From: JBOFFI01 sp051657245
GTDB taxonomy: Bacteria; Pseudomonadota; Alphaproteobacteria; Holosporales; JBOFFI01
Length of the DNA: 38,386 nt
NCBI GenBank assembly: GCA_051657245.1
Contig: JBOFKI010000118.1
Location: forward strand, 1-38,386
Direction of reading: 5' to 3'
The position numbers and the translations under genes were made by a program. A model generated the notes under the pieces. That model worked only from the letters and a program-made list of their open reading frames with translations, had not been told where the DNA came from and did no database searches. Shown one piece after another: positions 24,200-32,137 of this stretch; the first letter of the stretch is position 1, and the number at the start of each line of letters is the position of its first letter.

Positions 24200-25777
24200 T
24201 TATGTAAAAAGCACGCTGATAGAAGTGCCTTGTCGATTACGCAGGTTTTCAAATTGCCCACGAAAAGGTGATTCAGCAGGCACAGAAATTAATAAATTTT
24301 GCAAATTTGTTTTTGGGAGCGCATCCCGCAAAATTGTAAAATCTAGATCTTCATTCGTGCTCAGATCAAGTTTTTGAAGATTTGGAAGGTTTGGAAAAGA
24401 TTCTGTCAGCGCCTTAATACCTTCCTTTCCGACGTTGTTGTAGCTCAGACTAAGCTCTCGAAGGTTTTTAAGATTTGAAAGATGAATCGCTAGCGCTAGC
24501 GCCTTAATACCTGTCTCTCCGATATTGCTATTGTTCAGATTAAGCACTCGAAGATTTTTAAAATTTGAAAAATGAAGGGCTAACGCTAGCGCTCGTGCAC
24601 CTGTTTCTCCGATATTGTTCCAGCTCAGATCAAGCTCTTGAAGGTTTGGAAGCTTTGAAAGGCGGATTATTAGCTCTTTGACAACATCTGCATCTGTGAT
24701 GTTGTTCCAGCACAGATTAAGCTGTTGAAGGGTTTGAAGGTTTGAAAAATGGGGCGTCAGCGCTTTGACACCTGCATCTCCGATGCAAGTGTAGCGCAAA
24801 TTAAATTCTTGAAGATTTTTAAGATTTGGAAGAGATTTTGCTAGCGCTTGTGCACCTACATCTTCAATCTTGTTTATGCTCAAATCAAGCCGTTGAAGGG
24901 TTAATGGAAGAGATTCTGCCAGCGCTTGTGCACCTTCTTTTTCGATATTGTTCCAGCACAGATTAAGCCGTTGAAGGGTTAATGGAAGAGATTTTGCTAG
25001 CACTTGTGCACCTGCATCTGTGATGTTGTTTCTGCTCAGATCAAGCCGTTGAAGGGTTAATGGAAGAGATTCTGCCAGCGCTTGCGCACCTTCTTTTTCG
25101 ACATTATTCCAGCTCAGATTAAGTCGTTGAAGGGTTAATGGAAGAGATTTTGCCAACGCTCGTGCACCTGTTTCTCCGATGTTGTTCCAGCTCAGGTTAA
25201 GCTGTCGAAGGGTTGATGGAAGAGATTTTGCCAGAGCTTGTGTACCTGCATCTGTGATGTTGTTCATGCTCAAATTAAGCTGTTGAAGGTTTTGAAAATT
25301 TAAAAAATGGGGTGTCAATTCTTGGATGTTCTGTGCGCTAATCGCCAAATTATTAAGCTGTAACGCTTTGACTCGTGTACCGCAAAATGGCTCCAACGCA
25401 GCAGGGGAGGGCTTTTCAGAGAATGTGAGATTAACGTTCTTTAAATTTTTAAAAAATTCTTGAGACTCTTCGGTTGAAAATTGCCTTGGGACCCTGATAT
25501 TTTGGATGCACCTGGTAGCAATAGCGTTGAATCTTTTATCGACACGTCGGAGCTTTTTAAGATCTGTTGCTGGAAGTTTCTGAAAAACCGTTTCGATCAT
25601 CTCTGTTGGAAGTGAATAAAAAGATGCAGTCGCATGCGTGCTCTGGTTTGAGGATGTTGTGTTTGCTGCGTCGTCTGCTGCCCCAAGTTCCTGCCCTTTT
25701 GCGAAAACAATATTTTGTGTCGCAAAAACAAGAAGCGCGAGTCTAGAAAATCTGAATTTTGTTAAACCGGTAGACAT
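24200..25777 (-). CDS. Exported F-box and leucine-rich-repeat protein, candidate host effector
   Basis: The 525-residue protein has a signal-peptide-like start (KFRFSRLALLVFATQNIVFA, cleavage near residue 26). A Ser/Thr-rich linker follows, then an F-box-like motif at about 54-93 (SLPTEMIETVFQKLPATDLK followed by KLRRVDKRFNAIA). Residues about 130-505 hold twelve to fourteen ribonuclease-inhibitor-type LRRs, for example LQRLNLSWNNIGETGARALA. F-boxes normally bind Skp1 of eukaryotic SCF ubiquitin ligases, and bacterial F-box proteins such as those of Legionella act inside host cells. The layout therefore suggests a host-targeted protein, which is inference. It is a single gene with its own promoter at 25813-25841. 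The leader lacks a clear Shine-Dalgarno sequence. Confidence 0.85.
   Translation of the reverse strand: MSTGLTKFRFSRLALLVFATQNIVFAKGQELGAADDAANTTSSNQSTHATASFYSLPTEMIETVFQKLPATDLKKLRRVDKRFNAIATRCIQNIRVPRQFSTEESQEFFKNLKNVNLTFSEKPSPAALEPFCGTRVKALQLNNLAISAQNIQELTPHFLNFQNLQQLNLSMNNITDAGTQALAKSLPSTLRQLNLSWNNIGETGARALAKSLPLTLQRLNLSWNNVEKEGAQALAESLPLTLQRLDLSRNNITDAGAQVLAKSLPLTLQRLNLCWNNIEKEGAQALAESLPLTLQRLDLSINKIEDVGAQALAKSLPNLKNLQEFNLRYTCIGDAGVKALTPHFSNLQTLQQLNLCWNNITDADVVKELIIRLSKLPNLQELDLSWNNIGETGARALALALHFSNFKNLRVLNLNNSNIGETGIKALALAIHLSNLKNLRELSLSYNNVGKEGIKALTESFPNLPNLQKLDLSTNEDLDFTILRDALPKTNLQNLLISVPAESPFRGQFENLRNRQGTSISVLFT
24892..25281 (-). repeat. In-gene tandem 78-base LRR repeats
   Basis: The phrase GTTGAAGGGTTAATGGAAGA on the plus strand recurs at 24892, 24970, 25048 and 25126, and a slightly changed copy follows at about 25204, an exact 78-base period (26 codons). 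The copies are far more alike than the flanking LRRs, pointing to recent expansion or gene conversion. Confidence 0.9.
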
Positions 25778-25812
25778 TGTTTTTTTTAAGCAAATTTAAA
25801 ATAAACTGAATC

Positions 25813-25841
25813 ATTATAATTAGTTAATGTTAATTTTGCAA
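25813..25841 (-). promoter_or_regulatory. Sigma70-type promoter of the F-box/LRR gene
   Basis: On the minus strand TTGCAA (plus positions 25836-25841) and TATAAT (25813-25818) are separated by exactly 17 bases. The predicted transcript starts near 25806, giving a leader of about 29 bases. The region is AT-rich, so chance matches are possible, but this is the best-spaced consensus pair I found in the window. Confidence 0.6.
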
Positions 25842-25913
25842 TTGATGATTAAAAAACAACTTCAAATAATTAACAATTTTGTTGCAGGCACGAAGCGTAA
25901 ACTCTGATAAGTC

Positions 25914-26096
25914 TTACAAAAGCCCCGCATTGGTGAAAAGCACCTGACTTTCAAAGGGTAAAGGGTTGATATGCAAGACTTCCCCGAGACAAAGAAGGGG
26001 TTCAGTTATTTTATGGCGACGCTCGCAACCTTCCAGTACCAGAACAGAGGATGGCCCACCCTTTAGGCGAGTGCGCTTAAAAATAGATCCCACCAA
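25914..26096 (-). other. Possible gene remnant upstream of tRNA-Leu
   Basis: This minus-strand frame opens at a GTG and encodes about 60 residues (ending SQVLFTNAGLL), with a codon pattern that looks more coding-like than the flanks, for example RRHKITEPLLCLGEVLHINP. I cannot assign it to a family; it could be the tail of a decayed gene or a conserved non-coding segment. No ribosome binding site is seen. The rest of the 25778-26145 gap holds the F-box gene promoter and nothing else I can name. Confidence 0.2.
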
Positions 26097-26145
26097 ATCC
26101 CCCCTTGATCAAAGCGGAAGAAAAGGATAGTTTTTGAAAAGGGTT

Positions 26146-26231
26146 GCCCGCTTGGTGGAATAGGTAGACACAACAGACTTAAAATCTGTCGATCTTCGAT
26201 CGTGCCGGTTCGAGTCCGGCAGCGGGCACCA
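26146..26231 (+). tRNA. tRNA-Leu (anticodon UAA)
   Basis: The acceptor stem GCCCGCT pairs with the 3' AGCGGGC. The anticodon loop CTTAAAA sits in the ACAGA/TCTGT stem, giving anticodon TAA, and the T arm is GCCGGTTCGAGTCCGGC. A long variable arm (GATCTTCGATC) marks a class II tRNA. The 3' CCA is encoded. It lies 55 bases upstream of dnaB on the same strand. Confidence 0.96.
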
Positions 26232-26286
26232 TACAGCTCTCTTAAAGGGAGCGCATTGGGAAAATTGTTCCGATTGAGAGTTATGG

Positions 26287-27783
26287 GTGACACGGGTTTC
26301 CGCTTCTTTTTCTAGCATTACAAACGATCCGGCAAATGCCGCCCCTGGGCAGGGAGATGAGGTCTCATTGCTTCCTCACAATATGGAGGCTGAGCAGGCT
26401 TTGTTGGGTGTTTTGTTGCACCATAACGAATCTTTAGAAAAGGTCATCGATTTTCTCAAACCTGAACATTTTTATGATCCGGTTCATCAGCGCCTCTATC
26501 AAGGGATCCTCCATTTCGTAAACCGAGGGCAATTAGCAAGTCCCATCACCCTCAGCCACTATTTCAAAAAAGATGAAGCCTTGGAAGACGTAGGCGGCAG
26601 CGCATACTTGGCTGATTTGGCTGGGCTTGTGATTTCACTTACGAACACCCTCGATTATGGTCGTCAGATTTATGATCTGTTCCTCAGGCGCCAGCTGATC
26701 CATCTGGGGGAAGATCTAGTCCAACAGGCGAAAGCCTATGTCTTTGATGTGACGCCGCTGGACACCATTGAACAAACGGAAAAACGCTTGTTCGATCTGG
26801 CGACGTTGGGAGAAAAAGAGCGGGGGTTTCAAGCTTTTTCTAATGCGCTGGCGGAGGCTGTTCAAACGGCTCAAACCGCTTTCAAGCGGGACAGCCACGT
26901 GGTGGGCGTGACGACAGGGTTTGAAGACTTAGACAAACAGTTGGGTGGTTTTCATCCATCTGACTTGGTGATTCTTGCGGGGCGTCCTTCCATGGGGAAA
27001 ACCGCCCTTGCCACCAACATGGCTTTTAACGCTGCACTTGCATCGTTGCGGGGTAAAGAAGGGGAGGGTGCTAGGGTTGCCTTTTTCTCCCTCGAGATGT
27101 CCTCTGAGCAACTGGCCATGCGTTTGCTGGGGCAAGAAACAGGCATTCCTTCAGATCGCATCAGGCGCGGCGCCATTTCCCAAGAAGACTTTCCCAAATT
27201 TGTGGATGTTTCCCGCCAGTTGGGACACCTTCCCCTTTATATTGATGACACGCCTGCTTTGACCATTGCAGGCTTGCGGACTCGGGCTCGACGTCTTCAG
27301 CGTCAACAAGGCCTTGGTCTGATTGTGATTGATTACCTGCAGTTGCTTTCTTCAGCACGCACTTCCTCGGAGAATCGAGTCCAAGAGCTCTCAGAAATCA
27401 CCCGAGGGCTCAAAACCCTTGCCAAAGAGCTGGAAGTCCCTGTTTTGGCGCTTTCTCAGCTCTCCCGAGCCGTCGAACAACGAGAAGATAAACGGCCCCA
27501 GCTTTCAGACCTGCGTGAATCAGGTTCTATTGAACAAGATGCGGACGTCGTCTTATTCGTTTACCGGGAAGAATATTATGAATCTCGTAAAAAACCTCAG
27601 GAGGGAACAGAAAAAATGGAGGCATGGCAGCAGCAGATGGCCGGGCTACATAACCGCGCAGAGGTGGTGATTGCGAAACAGCGTCATGGGCCCATTGGAA
27701 GCATCTTCTTGCATTTCGAAGGCAAATTGACGAAGTTTTCAAACTTAATAAGCAATGAGCGCGTGCCCCATGCGCCCCGTTAG
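26287..27783 (+). CDS. dnaB: Replicative DNA helicase DnaB
   Basis: DnaB is the hexameric 5'-3' helicase of the replication fork. The 498-residue protein has the N-terminal domain starting LLPHNMEAEQALLGVLLHHN, the Walker A segment LAGRPSMGKTALATNMAFNA, the phrase FFSLEMSSEQLAMRLLGQET, Walker B LIVIDYLQLL, and the arginine-finger region SIEQDADVVLFVYREEYY. The chosen start is GTG at 26287, since the conserved LLPHN segment requires a start upstream of the internal ATG at 26383. The extra N-terminal 28 residues are low-complexity. It overlaps alr by 29 bases or fewer. Confidence 0.95.
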   Translation: MTRVSASFSSITNDPANAAPGQGDEVSLLPHNMEAEQALLGVLLHHNESLEKVIDFLKPEHFYDPVHQRLYQGILHFVNRGQLASPITLSHYFKKDEALEDVGGSAYLADLAGLVISLTNTLDYGRQIYDLFLRRQLIHLGEDLVQQAKAYVFDVTPLDTIEQTEKRLFDLATLGEKERGFQAFSNALAEAVQTAQTAFKRDSHVVGVTTGFEDLDKQLGGFHPSDLVILAGRPSMGKTALATNMAFNAALASLRGKEGEGARVAFFSLEMSSEQLAMRLLGQETGIPSDRIRRGAISQEDFPKFVDVSRQLGHLPLYIDDTPALTIAGLRTRARRLQRQQGLGLIVIDYLQLLSSARTSSENRVQELSEITRGLKTLAKELEVPVLALSQLSRAVEQREDKRPQLSDLRESGSIEQDADVVLFVYREEYYESRKKPQEGTEKMEAWQQQMAGLHNRAEVVIAKQRHGPIGSIFLHFEGKLTKFSNLISNERVPHAPR

Positions 27784-28924
27784 CCTACCCTCATCGCCTG
27801 TTGATGCGCTGGATCAGGTTCCCCTAACGGCGACTTCGGTTTATGAAATTGATTTGGACGCCCTCGCACATAACTATCGCTTTTTACAAGACAAAGTAGG
27901 GGCTTGCGTTTGCTCAGCTGTAGTGAAGGCAGATGCCTATGGGCTGGGGGTTGAGCCTGTGGCACGTAAGCTTGCGGAAGCGGGCGCTAAAGAATTTTTT
28001 GTGGCAACCTTGGAGGAGGGGATTCAGCTTCGCGGCATCCTTCCTTTTGTCACCATTTACGTGCTCAATGGTCTTTGGCCTGGAACAGAACCTGTTTTTG
28101 ACCAGCATCGCCTCGTCCCTGTTTTGGCAGATTTGGGCCAAGTGGCGTTGTGGAAGCACTATGCAACCCAAAAAGAAAAACACCTTGGGGCGATTTTGCA
28201 GGTAGATACGGGGCTGGTTCGTTTAGGGCTCTCGTTTGAAGAACTAGGTCTTCAACTTCAAGAAAGAGATGGTTTTGCTGGCTTGCATCTTCACTATGTG
28301 ATGAGCCACTTGGCTTGCGCTTACCAGCCAGGTCATCCTTATAATCAACAGCAGCGAGCAATTTTTGAAGCGGTGCGGGCGCTGCTCCCAGGGGTTCCTG
28401 GAAGCTTTGCCGGATCTGGGGGGATCTTTCATGGGCCAGGTTATTGGTTTGACATGGTGCGGCCGGGGCGGCTGCTCTATGGCTCAAGCTTTACAGCAGA
28501 AGAAGTGTTTCAGGCGGCGGTGCAACCCGTGATAACCCTTCGGTCACGGGTGTTGCAACTTCAAACGGTTCAAAAAGGACAATCTGTGGGGTATGACCAA
28601 ACCTATTGGGTGGAGCGACCTATGCGGTTGGCCACCATTTCTATGGGGTATGCAGATGGTTATATGCGCAGCCTTGGAAACAGGGGAATGGCTATGGTGA
28701 ATGGGCGTGAGGTTCCCGTTGTGGGACGGATTTCAATGGATTTAGCAACCCTCGATGTAACAGATTTGCCCGATGAGTGGGTTTATCCTGGATCTTGGGT
28801 TGACTTGATCAACCAACACATCACCGTGGATACGGTGGCTGCGGCTGCGGGGACGGTTTCTTGGGAAATTTTGACCCGCCTTGGAAAGCGCCCCCACAAA
28901 ATCTATTTTGGAGGGGCGGCATGA
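27755..28924 (+). CDS. alr: Alanine racemase
   Basis: This PLP enzyme makes D-alanine for peptidoglycan. The 389-residue product has the cofactor lysine in AVVKADAYGLG (K58), the central VDTGLVRLGLSFEEL, SGGIFHGPGYWFDMVRPGRL and the catalytic-tyrosine region SVGYDQTYWVERPMRLATIS. MGYADGYMRSLGN and VGRISMDLATLDVTDLP follow. The start at 27755 overlaps dnaB; an alternative ATG at 27770 shortens it by five residues. It is immediately followed by mlaE with overlapping ends, the dnaB-alr-mlaE order known in alphaproteobacteria. Confidence 0.94.
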   Translation: MSACPMRPVSLPSSPVDALDQVPLTATSVYEIDLDALAHNYRFLQDKVGACVCSAVVKADAYGLGVEPVARKLAEAGAKEFFVATLEEGIQLRGILPFVTIYVLNGLWPGTEPVFDQHRLVPVLADLGQVALWKHYATQKEKHLGAILQVDTGLVRLGLSFEELGLQLQERDGFAGLHLHYVMSHLACAYQPGHPYNQQQRAIFEAVRALLPGVPGSFAGSGGIFHGPGYWFDMVRPGRLLYGSSFTAEEVFQAAVQPVITLRSRVLQLQTVQKGQSVGYDQTYWVERPMRLATISMGYADGYMRSLGNRGMAMVNGREVPVVGRISMDLATLDVTDLPDEWVYPGSWVDLINQHITVDTVAAAAGTVSWEILTRLGKRPHKIYFGGAA

Positions 28925-29697
28925 TCGGCTTTCTGGAGACCATTGGGCGTCTTTTTCTCGGGTTTCTTATGTCAGTAGGACGGGTGAGCCTGTTTACATG
29001 GAAAACCCTTCAAGATGGCCTGAGCCCCCCCTATTATGGACGTATTTGGTTGCAACAATTTTTGGACATGGGCTATTTTTCCCTTCCGGTTGTGGGGTTG
29101 ACGGCTATTTTCACAGGCATGGTTTTGGCGCTCCAAAGTTATGCGGGTTTTTCTCGATTTAACGGTGAAGGGAGCATCGCAACGGTGGTGGTGTTGTCTA
29201 TGACCCGTGAATTGGGGCCTGTTTTGGCAGGCCTCATGGTTGCGGGGCGCTTGGGGGCATCCATCGCAGCAGAGCTTGGCACCATGCGGGTGACAGAGCA
29301 GATTGATGCACTGGTGACCCTTTCCACAAACCCCTTTCGATACCTGATTTTTCCTCGTTTTTTAGCGGGGGTGTGTATGCTGCCTTTGCTGGTGATGGTG
29401 GCAGATTGCTTGGGAATTTTTGGGGGGTATCTGGTGAGCACCTATAAGCTTGGGTTTAACCCTGCAACCTACCTCAAGCAGACGTTTGATTTTTTGGAGC
29501 CAACAGATGTGATCTCAGGTCTCGTGAAGGCTTGTTGCTTTGGATTTTGGGTCAGCTTGATGGGATGCTACCATGGATATACTTCCGCAGGAGGCGCCCA
29601 AGGGGTTGGCATTGCGGCAACCCGAGCCGTGGTTTCTGCATCAATTCTGATCCTGCTTTCAAATTACACCCTGACAGCACTTTTATTTCAGTCTTAA
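28921..29697 (+). CDS. mlaE: Phospholipid-transport ABC permease MlaE
   Basis: MlaE is the inner-membrane permease of the Mla pathway that keeps outer-membrane lipid asymmetry. The 258-residue protein has about five hydrophobic helices and the family phrases FTGMVLALQSYAGFSRF, TRELGPVLAGLMVAGRLGAS, AAELGTMRVTEQIDALVTLS and GLVKACCFGFWVSLMGCYHG. The ATG at 28921 overlaps the alr stop and has GGAGG upstream. A longer frame from 28861 lies inside alr and is rejected. The usual partners mlaF and mlaD do not follow; a regulator-like gene comes next. Confidence 0.93.
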   Translation: MIGFLETIGRLFLGFLMSVGRVSLFTWKTLQDGLSPPYYGRIWLQQFLDMGYFSLPVVGLTAIFTGMVLALQSYAGFSRFNGEGSIATVVVLSMTRELGPVLAGLMVAGRLGASIAAELGTMRVTEQIDALVTLSTNPFRYLIFPRFLAGVCMLPLLVMVADCLGIFGGYLVSTYKLGFNPATYLKQTFDFLEPTDVISGLVKACCFGFWVSLMGCYHGYTSAGGAQGVGIAATRAVVSASILILLSNYTLTALLFQS

Positions 29698-29726
29698 GCT
29701 AGAGAAAAAAAAGGAGACATGTAGAT

Positions 29727-30329
29727 TTGGTATGGGGGCTTTTAACCCAGTGTTCGGTAACGGCACATTTAATCCGAGAAATTTTTGCGACTTGGTTACC
29801 TGAGGACCAGCTACAGGTTTTTTCTTCTGAGCAAGAGGCAAAGCGTTGCGAGTGGCTCCAGGCTTGGATTTTGGATGAAACCGCGCTGAAAAATTGGCAG
29901 GGACCGTTTCTTCGTCTAGGGGTTGCTTCAGAAGAGGTTTCGCTGGAGGGAGACTTTCTGGAAAAACCTTTTAAATTGGAGCCATTTTTAAAATATCTCC
30001 AGCAGATCCGCAAGGCTTGTTCTTCTTCCTATACCTTAGGCTCTCACACATTTTATCCTCAAAAGCGCTTACTCCAGGGCAAGCAGGGGCAGGCGATCAT
30101 ACTACGGGAAAAAGAAACAGAGCTTCTCTTGTTCTTGCTCCAAAGCCCCGGCCAAAAAGCAGATAAGCAAACCATCCTCAACCAGGTTTGGGGCTATCAC
30201 CCTCAAACCTTAAGCCACACCCTCGAAACTCATATTTATCAGTTGCGTCAAAAGCTTGAGGATGATCCTTCCAACCCTACCATCTTAATTAATGAGGAGG
30301 CTTTTTACAGCATTGCCTCTGCGTCTTAA
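29727..30329 (+). CDS. Response-regulator-like protein with OmpR-type winged-helix domain
   Basis: The 200-residue product ends with a winged-helix DNA-binding domain of the OmpR/PhoB type (about 105-200): REKETELLLFLLQSPGQKAD, LNQVWGYHPQTLSHTLETHI and YQLRQKLEDDPSNPTIL. The N-terminal half resembles a degenerate receiver domain: WILDET could hold the phospho-acceptor Asp and EKPFKLEPFLKYL the usual K-P segment, but the acidic pair at the start is not evident. It reads from a TTG at 29727 with AAGGAG ten bases upstream; no ATG fits. No histidine kinase is nearby. Target genes are unknown. Confidence 0.75.
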   Translation: MVWGLLTQCSVTAHLIREIFATWLPEDQLQVFSSEQEAKRCEWLQAWILDETALKNWQGPFLRLGVASEEVSLEGDFLEKPFKLEPFLKYLQQIRKACSSSYTLGSHTFYPQKRLLQGKQGQAIILREKETELLLFLLQSPGQKADKQTILNQVWGYHPQTLSHTLETHIYQLRQKLEDDPSNPTILINEEAFYSIASAS

Positions 30330-30709
30330 TCATTTTTGTCCCAGCTGAACGCCTTAAGCTTGGGATTTCAACGCTGGTGCGCTAGTCAAATCATCTGAAA
30401 CGCACCCCCCCTCTTCAGTCTGCCTCAAACGTGGTTTCGACAAGAGGTCTAATCCCATCGAGCACAAATGGGCGAGAGACAAAATCCATCCACGAAAGAG
30501 CTTCAAGGTGATATCAAGAGACTGTTTAATGACCCATGTTTATCATAATTTTAGGTTGCTTTGGCCTTAGACAGATGTTTTTTTGAAATTTTTTTTATCT
30601 TTATGTCAGTGGGAAATGAGCCTGTTAGCACATTTAGGCTTGACCTTTGAGGGGGAATAGCATTTAGTGTGGGGAAGGACCTTTTCTTACGCAACACGTC
30701 AGAGTTCCC
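30330..30709. other. Intergenic region upstream of mreC
   Basis: This 380-base region holds no credible gene. mreB, which usually precedes mreC, is absent. A TTGACC at 30640-30645 could be a -35 element for mreC, but no convincing -10 lies at the right distance. Confidence 0.5.
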
Positions 30710-31627
30710 ATGTCTTTATATATTAAGAAAATGCCTTTCTCCATGCGTGTTATAAAAGGCAGCTATTTTAGACAAACGTTTTTAAATCTCTTTACGTTTT
30801 CTGTCCTGCCTCTCAAAAAATATTTATTTTTCCTCGTATCTTTTTTTCTCTCTGTCGCACTTTTGTACGTTTCAAAAACTTCGTCTCCTCTCCTTGAGCC
30901 GGTTCGAGAATTTTTTTTGGAAGCCAATGGACGATGTCGTTTGTCCTTCCATGGGGCAGCTGGTCGTTTTATGGAATTCAAACAATTCATCTTAAATGGG
31001 CAAAAAATTCTTGAAAAACAGCGTCGATTAGAGTTAGAAAACAGTGAATTGCGGCAAAAATTGGTCTCCCTAGCCCACATCCAACAAGAAAATGAAGGGC
31101 TCCGGAAAACCCTCACGGTGTTGTCAGATTTTCCCCAAAAAATGCTCACAGTTTCTGTGCTCAGCAGCCCCTTAAAAGGTTGGAACCACTTTTTTTTGAT
31201 CGCTGGGGGATCTTCTTCCGGCATTCAAAAAGGGCAACCGGTTTTTTCTCCCTATGGCATTGTTGGCCAGATCCATGAGGTTAGCGAGCATACAGCCAGG
31301 GTGATGCCATTAACGCACCGGGATTTTCGGATTCCTGTCAGGGGCCTTTCTAGCCAGATTGAGGCTATTTTGGCAGGGAATGGATCTGCCCATCCTTTCC
31401 TCATTTATCTCCAAGAAAATCGCCCTTTGGACGTTTCTGAAATTTTGGTTACGTCACGTCACGGGGGTAAATTTCCGCCGGGGCATCGCGTAGGACATTT
31501 GGCCTACACGTCAGAAGGGGGGCTTTCTATTCATACCTACATTCAATGGCATCGTTTAGAATTTGTTCAGGTTGGGACAGGGCCTTTGCGCCAAGGGTTT
31601 TTAAGCTCTCAAACGTCTTCTGATTAG
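30710..31627 (+). CDS. mreC: Rod shape-determining protein MreC
   Basis: MreC is the bitopic periplasmic scaffold of the elongasome and regulates PBP2. The 305-residue protein has an N-terminal membrane helix (KKYLFFLVSFFLSVALLYVS), then a coiled coil (EKQRRLELENSELRQKL), then the double beta-barrel part with LSSPLKGWNHFFLIAGGSSS and KGQPVFSPYGIVGQIHEVSE. The start is uncertain: ATGs at 30710, 30731 and 30743 are all possible and none has a clear ribosome binding site. It is followed by mreD ten bases on and then mrdA. Confidence 0.9.
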   Translation: MSLYIKKMPFSMRVIKGSYFRQTFLNLFTFSVLPLKKYLFFLVSFFLSVALLYVSKTSSPLLEPVREFFLEANGRCRLSFHGAAGRFMEFKQFILNGQKILEKQRRLELENSELRQKLVSLAHIQQENEGLRKTLTVLSDFPQKMLTVSVLSSPLKGWNHFFLIAGGSSSGIQKGQPVFSPYGIVGQIHEVSEHTARVMPLTHRDFRIPVRGLSSQIEAILAGNGSAHPFLIYLQENRPLDVSEILVTSRHGGKFPPGHRVGHLAYTSEGGLSIHTYIQWHRLEFVQVGTGPLRQGFLSSQTSSD

Positions 31628-31636
31628 CGAATATCT

Positions 31637-32137
31637 ATGATTGTCCTCCCATTTTCTGCAAGACTATTAAAAGCTTTGCTGAAGTTTATCCCCTTTTTTT
31701 CCCTGTTGGGTGCGGCTTTAATTGATGAATTTATATTGGATAGCTTCCCCCTTTTATTCGCCCACAGTGCTTTATTCTACTGGACTATTTATCGGCCAGA
31801 TTTGCTCCCTTTTTCGGGGCTTTTTGTTGTTGCTTTTCTGATCGATGGGTTGTCAGGGGTTGATTTCGGTAAAACATTTCTGACTTTTTTGTTAACATTT
31901 TTAATGACTTTATCCCAACGTCGTTCTCTTTTTCAGGCATCGTTTAGCGTTGTCTGGGTAGCCTTCGGTTTTTATATGCTATTTTTCACGTTTGCCTGTT
32001 ATCTATTAGATTGGGTGCTGTTGGGGCAATTTCAACCTCAAAAACAGCTGCTCTACATTTATCTAGGAACCCTTGTCTCTTACCCTATTGTTTTTTATAC
32101 GCTCTCAAGAGCTAAACAACTACTAGAACAAATTTGA
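31637..32137 (+). CDS. mreD: Rod shape-determining protein MreD
   Basis: The 166-residue product is very hydrophobic, with five to six likely membrane helices (for example LKFIPFFSLLGAALIDEFIL and LLPFSGLFVVAFLIDGLSGV). The family is poorly conserved, and the call leans on position between mreC and mrdA. MreD works in the inner membrane with MreC, RodA and PBP2. Its stop overlaps the mrdA start (TGATG), suggesting coupled translation. Confidence 0.85.
   Translation: MIVLPFSARLLKALLKFIPFFSLLGAALIDEFILDSFPLLFAHSALFYWTIYRPDLLPFSGLFVVAFLIDGLSGVDFGKTFLTFLLTFLMTLSQRRSLFQASFSVVWVAFGFYMLFFTFACYLLDWVLLGQFQPQKQLLYIYLGTLVSYPIVFYTLSRAKQLLEQI

Noticed and set aside
15184..26145. Prophage attachment sites, including tRNA-Leu as an integration target
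   Set aside because: The prophage lies more than 10 kb from the tRNA, no integrase is present and no duplicated tRNA end was found.
28065..28487. 140-codon open frame antisense to alr
   Set aside because: Low-complexity shadow; alr on the other strand has all its catalytic motifs.
30763..31224. 153-codon open frame antisense to mreC
   Set aside because: Antisense shadow of the mreC membrane and coiled-coil region.
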